NCBI GenBank assembly: GCA_015520105.1
Contig: WAQT01000036.1
Coordinates: 1-8,477, forward strand
DNA length: 8,477 nt
From: Candidatus Aenigmatarchaeota archaeon
GTDB lineage: Archaea > Aenigmatarchaeota > Aenigmatarchaeia > QMZP01
Reading direction: 5' to 3'
Of this stretch, positions 6,128 through 8,477 are shown one piece after another (the first letter of the stretch is position 1; each line of letters opens with the position of its first letter). A program made the translations under genes and the position numbers. The notes beneath the pieces are model-generated. The model saw only the letters and a list, made by a program, of their open reading frames with translations. It did not search any database and was not told where the DNA came from.

Positions 6128-6489
6128 GAGAATATGCGAAGGAAGTCCTCGAGGGATATCCAGTTCTCGTCGTCGTAGTTCCCCTTCTCGGCGTCAGAAA
6201 GGGGAAGGAACCTCCACTCGTTCTGGCTGTACCAGGCAAGGAAGGCAAGGGCTCCGGCGTTTCCACTCCACTCGCTGAAGCGTTCAAGTTGCCTTCTCTC
6301 GAGCTTTGGTTTCTTTGACCACGATTTTATCTCGAAGGAGAGTATCTTTCCGTGTTTTATTGCCACTATGTCCACTGGGGAGCGGAAGCCGCCGCTTGAT
6401 GCCTGCCTCACGCAGGAGTATCCGCGCGCGGAAAGGAATTTCAGGAGTTCCCTTTCGGCCTTTGAGCCTTTTGCGTAGGTTTTTATCAT
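6124..6489 (-). CDS. hjc: Holliday junction resolvase Hjc
   Basis: Hjc is an archaeal nuclease that cuts four-way DNA junctions symmetrically in recombination and fork restart. The 121-aa product carries the nuclease signature: KGSKAERELLKFL (7-19) with E12, a glycine/serine loop RQASSGG (28-34), D40 in SPVDIVAI, and the E-x-K pair E53 and K55 in FEIKSW. All four metal and catalytic positions are present, and the length is typical (about 120-145 aa). The C-terminal half (WRFLPLSDAEKG, then a final helix SLEDFLRIF) fits the family. There is no ribosome site before the ATG; a TATA-like element lies about 26 nt upstream, so the transcript is probably leaderless. It is divergent from the XRE regulator with a palindrome between them, which may link its expression to that regulator. 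Confidence 0.93.
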   Translation of the reverse strand: MIKTYAKGSKAERELLKFLSARGYSCVRQASSGGFRSPVDIVAIKHGKILSFEIKSWSKKPKLERRQLERFSEWSGNAGALAFLAWYSQNEWRFLPLSDAEKGNYDDENWISLEDFLRIFS

Positions 6490-6510
6490 GATTATATTTT
6501 TGCGGCAGGG

Positions 6511-6519
6511 TTAATATGG
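6511..6519 (-). promoter_or_regulatory. TATA-like element of hjc
   Basis: On the minus strand the sequence reads CCATATTAA and is centred about 26 nt before ATG 6489. It fits a leaderless transcript. The palindrome begins 4 bp further upstream. Confidence 0.5.
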
Positions 6520-6522
6520 ATT

Positions 6523-6541
6523 GATATAACAATGTTATATC
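6523..6541. promoter_or_regulatory. Perfect 19-bp palindrome, candidate operator
   Basis: GATATAACA, one central A, then TGTTATATC: two perfect 9-bp inverted arms in the 93-bp gap between the divergent hjc and XRE-regulator starts. It sits just upstream of the hjc TATA-like element and 14 bp before the regulator's TATA box. The size and symmetry fit a dimeric helix-turn-helix repressor or activator; autoregulation by the adjacent XRE protein is the simplest guess. A hairpin role is unlikely because it would not be within either transcript. Confidence 0.55.
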
Positions 6542-6555
6542 ATGGCAGCGCAGCA

Positions 6556-6563
6556 TTTAAATA
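6556..6563 (+). promoter_or_regulatory. TATA box of the XRE regulator
   Basis: TTTAAATA, continuing into AATA, is centred about 24 nt before ATG 6583. There is no ribosome site, so the transcript is likely leaderless. Confidence 0.65.
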
Positions 6564-6582
6564 AATAAGTCAATTATCGATT

Positions 6583-7311
6583 ATGGATAAAATGAATGAC
6601 GAATTCAGTCTCGCAAAAACCAGGCTCGCAAAGGACATCGTCGGAGAGATTGTGATGTCGGAGAGCCCGGAGAAGGTGATTAAGAAGTGGAGGAGCATAT
6701 TCAAGGTCTCGCAGAAGCGCCTCGCGAACGAGCTTGGGATAACGCCTTCCGTGATATCCGATTATGAGTCTGGAAGGAGGAAGTCGCCGGGAATAAAGAT
6801 GATAAAGAAGTACGTGGACTCCCTGTTGATGATAGACGAAGAAAGAGGGGGCCAGATAACGAGAAGCTTCGCGAAGCCGGAAGACAGCGGGGCGTCCGTG
6901 TCCAGCGCTGTCATAGACATAAAGGAGTTCCACTCCGGAATGCCTGCCTCGGAGTTCTGCAGAAGAATAAACGCGGGTCTTGTGGTGAAGGCGAACTCCG
7001 AAAAGGAGATATACGGCTACACGCTTATAGACTCTCCGCGCGCGATAACAGAGCTTTCCTTTTCCGAGCTCGTGAAGCTCTACGGACTGACCACGCAGAG
7101 AGCGCTTATATTCACAAAGACCACCACAGGCAAGACTCCGATGGTGGCAATAAAACTGACAAGCATGAAGCCGGGCCTCGTGATACTCCACGGGCTCTCG
7201 GTGGTTGATGAGGTCGCCAAAAGAATAGCAGAGGCCGAAGGCATCCCGCTTGCTGTGTGCAGGCTCAGGAGCGTGGACGACATAGTGGAGTCTCTCAGGG
7301 ACGTGCAATAG
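6583..7311 (+). CDS. XRE-family transcription regulator with conserved archaeal C-terminal domain
   Basis: The 242-aa product has an N-terminal helix (10-28), then a Cro/C1-type helix-turn-helix at about residues 31-87: the scaffold KKWRSIFKVSQKRLANELG, then the recognition helix TPSVISDYESGRRKSPG (54-70), closely matching the SVISDYE-GRR-SPG form frequent in archaeal XRE regulators. After a linker (88-108), residues about 109-242 form a separate alpha/beta domain with FTKTTTGKTPMVAIKL, MKPGLVILHG (196-204) and AEAEGIPLAVCRL (216-228). That pattern recurs in archaeal regulators but I cannot name its ligand. It is divergent from hjc, with a 19-bp palindrome between the promoters, its likely binding site. 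It ends one base before the glycosyltransferase's stop on the other strand. M4 is an alternative start. Confidence 0.85.
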   Translation: MDKMNDEFSLAKTRLAKDIVGEIVMSESPEKVIKKWRSIFKVSQKRLANELGITPSVISDYESGRRKSPGIKMIKKYVDSLLMIDEERGGQITRSFAKPEDSGASVSSAVIDIKEFHSGMPASEFCRRINAGLVVKANSEKEIYGYTLIDSPRAITELSFSELVKLYGLTTQRALIFTKTTTGKTPMVAIKLTSMKPGLVILHGLSVVDEVAKRIAEAEGIPLAVCRLRSVDDIVESLRDVQ

Positions 7312-8433
7312 CTACCATTCGCTCAGGTCGAGCTCCGGTCTTTTCCTGATTCTTGCGACCATGGCCGAAAGCATTCCCTTCGCATAGAAAAGCGTCGCAA
7401 GCGGAAGGTATAACGCAACGAAAAGCATGGTGTTTCTTATCTTTGGGTTCGGTCCGGACGAAAGAGCGTACACATGAATCGCTTGGGCAGCGAAGAAGCA
7501 TGCTGACAGGAATGTGAGATTGTTCAACTCCGAGGGGTTGAAGAGGGACAGCGTGGCGTGGTAAGATGCAAAAAGCGAGAATAGGAGGCCTGTTATAATG
7601 TAAGGGAAGAAGAAGAGCAGGAACGCTGGAGAAGAGAGGTAGAACCTGTAATGCCTCAGGAACACGAAAAGGGAGCCCTTTCCCCAGCGGGATTTCTGCC
7701 TCATGAGGGCTTTCAGGCTTTCCGGTTCCCGCGTCAGGGCAGTGACTGACTCCTCATATGCTATCCTCTTTCCGGATTCAAGAATCAGGGCGGAGAGTTC
7801 GTTGTCTTCTGTGAGCGTTTCCGGGATTCCGGTCTCCTCGAGAGCGCTCCTTCTTGTCAGGACCGCGCATCCCCTCAAGCCGAACGCTGTTCCGAAGAAC
7901 GTTGTCATCCTCACCAGAGAGGACATGACGGAGTCCTCAATGTCCGCGAGGGCAGAGAATCCTTTTCTGTTCAGGCTTCTGTATTTCGGTATGACAGCCG
8001 CCACCCCGCTGTCCGAGAACCAGGGAACAGCTTTCCTTAGAAAAGTTTTAGAAATCACGGTGTCCGAGTCCAGGAAGAGGACAAACTCTCCTTTCGATGC
8101 TTTCAATCCCCTTGCCATGGAACGCGGTTTTCCTGTGCGCGCGGGGTTCTGTATGCATTTCACTCCCATGGATTCGCATATCTCCGGCACAGAGTCCCTG
8201 GAGTCGTTCACCACCACTATCTCCTTTCTCGGATAGTCGAGCGAGAGCGCGGAGCGTATCGTCTTCTTTATGGTCTTCCCGCTTCTGTAGGACGGGATTA
8301 TCACCGAGACCAGCGGGGTCCTCCATTGCTTTGGTTTTATGCGCCGCTGTTTTCTGATTCCGAGGTTTCCGAGCGTCAGATAGAGCGCTGCCAGAGCAAC
8401 AAGAACGGAGGGAAGGAGGAGCGCGTGGAGCAT
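7312..8433 (-). CDS. Membrane-bound family 2 glycosyltransferase
   Basis: This is a processive-type GT2 enzyme that would transfer sugars from a nucleotide-sugar at the cytoplasmic face of the membrane. The 373-aa product has an N-terminal membrane anchor (about 3-24), the GT-A domain (about 40-255) with VSVIIPSY, VND (75-77), the metal-binding DSD (122-124), TED (208-210) supplying the catalytic acid position, and the QxxRW box QKSRWGKG (246-253). C-terminal membrane segments follow at about 268-292, 303-325 and 335-357. This order (D, DxD, [ED], QxxRW, helices) is that of cellulose/hyaluronan/chitin-synthase-like and N-acetylglucosaminyltransferase proteins; the sugar and acceptor cannot be told. 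No other glycan genes lie in the window. It ends immediately next to the XRE regulator's stop. Confidence 0.9.
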   Translation of the reverse strand: MLHALLLPSVLVALAALYLTLGNLGIRKQRRIKPKQWRTPLVSVIIPSYRSGKTIKKTIRSALSLDYPRKEIVVVNDSRDSVPEICESMGVKCIQNPARTGKPRSMARGLKASKGEFVLFLDSDTVISKTFLRKAVPWFSDSGVAAVIPKYRSLNRKGFSALADIEDSVMSSLVRMTTFFGTAFGLRGCAVLTRRSALEETGIPETLTEDNELSALILESGKRIAYEESVTALTREPESLKALMRQKSRWGKGSLFVFLRHYRFYLSSPAFLLFFFPYIITGLLFSLFASYHATLSLFNPSELNNLTFLSACFFAAQAIHVYALSSGPNPKIRNTMLFVALYLPLATLFYAKGMLSAMVARIRKRPELDLSEW

Positions 8434-8452
8434 AATCTTTATTGTGAACGGA

Positions 8453-8460
8453 TATTAATT
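8453..8460 (-). promoter_or_regulatory. TATA box of the glycosyltransferase gene
   Basis: On the minus strand AATTAATA, within a longer A/T-rich block, is centred about 24-25 nt before ATG 8433. There is no ribosome site upstream, which fits a leaderless transcript. Confidence 0.55.
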
Positions 8461-8477
8461 ATTGGTTGCGCCGGAAG

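Noticed and set aside
6574..7308. Minus-strand open frame (244 codons) opposite the XRE regulator
   Set aside because: It mirrors the regulator almost exactly, has no family pattern, and would destroy the divergent promoter layout.
1..8477. CRISPR arrays, tRNA or rRNA genes, insertion sequences, integrases, toxin-antitoxin pairs
   Set aside because: The window is almost fully covered by housekeeping genes. I saw no regularly spaced repeats, cloverleaf-like segments, transposase motifs or terminal repeats.

Overview
This window is ordinary, densely packed archaeal chromosome. Several things show this: the ribosomal protein S17e, the transcription elongation factor TFS, an ER/archaeal-type signal peptidase with a Ser-His catalytic pair, the archaeal Holliday junction resolvase Hjc, A/T-rich TATA boxes about 24-34 nt before first genes, GGTGA-type ribosome sites before internal genes, and heavy use of AGG/AGA (Arg) and ATA (Ile) codons. 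The compactness and short single-domain proteins would fit a DPANN-type or small euryarchaeal genome, but I cannot place the lineage from this window. I see no mobile element, CRISPR array, tRNA or rRNA, and no non-coding gap longer than about 95 bp.

Layout. Positions 22-2199 (+) look like one operon: rps17e, a four-CBS protein with a C-terminal HPF/RaiA-like domain, signal peptidase I, and TFS. A TATA box at 2239-2246 then drives trkA (2276-2917), and another at 2925-2931 drives a coiled-coil protein of unknown function (2962-3549). This converges, with a 12-bp overlap, on a two-gene minus-strand operon (5754-3538): the alpha subunit of an ADP-forming acyl-CoA synthetase followed, stop codon abutting start codon, by the NAD(P)H-hydrate dehydratase nnrD. 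Divergent from it is a 97-aa winged-helix protein (5834-6127), which overlaps the end of hjc (6489-6124, minus) by 4 bp. Divergent from hjc is an XRE-type regulator (6583-7311), and between the two lies a perfect 19-bp palindrome. A membrane family-2 glycosyltransferase (8433-7312, minus) ends on the base next to the regulator's stop.

Functionally the left part joins translation (S17e, and a probable ribosome-hibernation protein), secretion and transcription elongation. The middle is energy and cofactor metabolism (acyl-CoA to acid plus ATP, repair of damaged NAD(P)H) and potassium-uptake control. The right is recombination, regulation and surface glycan synthesis. The observations most worth following are the CBS-HPF fusion beside a 30S protein gene and the palindrome in the hjc/regulator divergent promoter. 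I did not find evidence for a wholly new multi-gene system.
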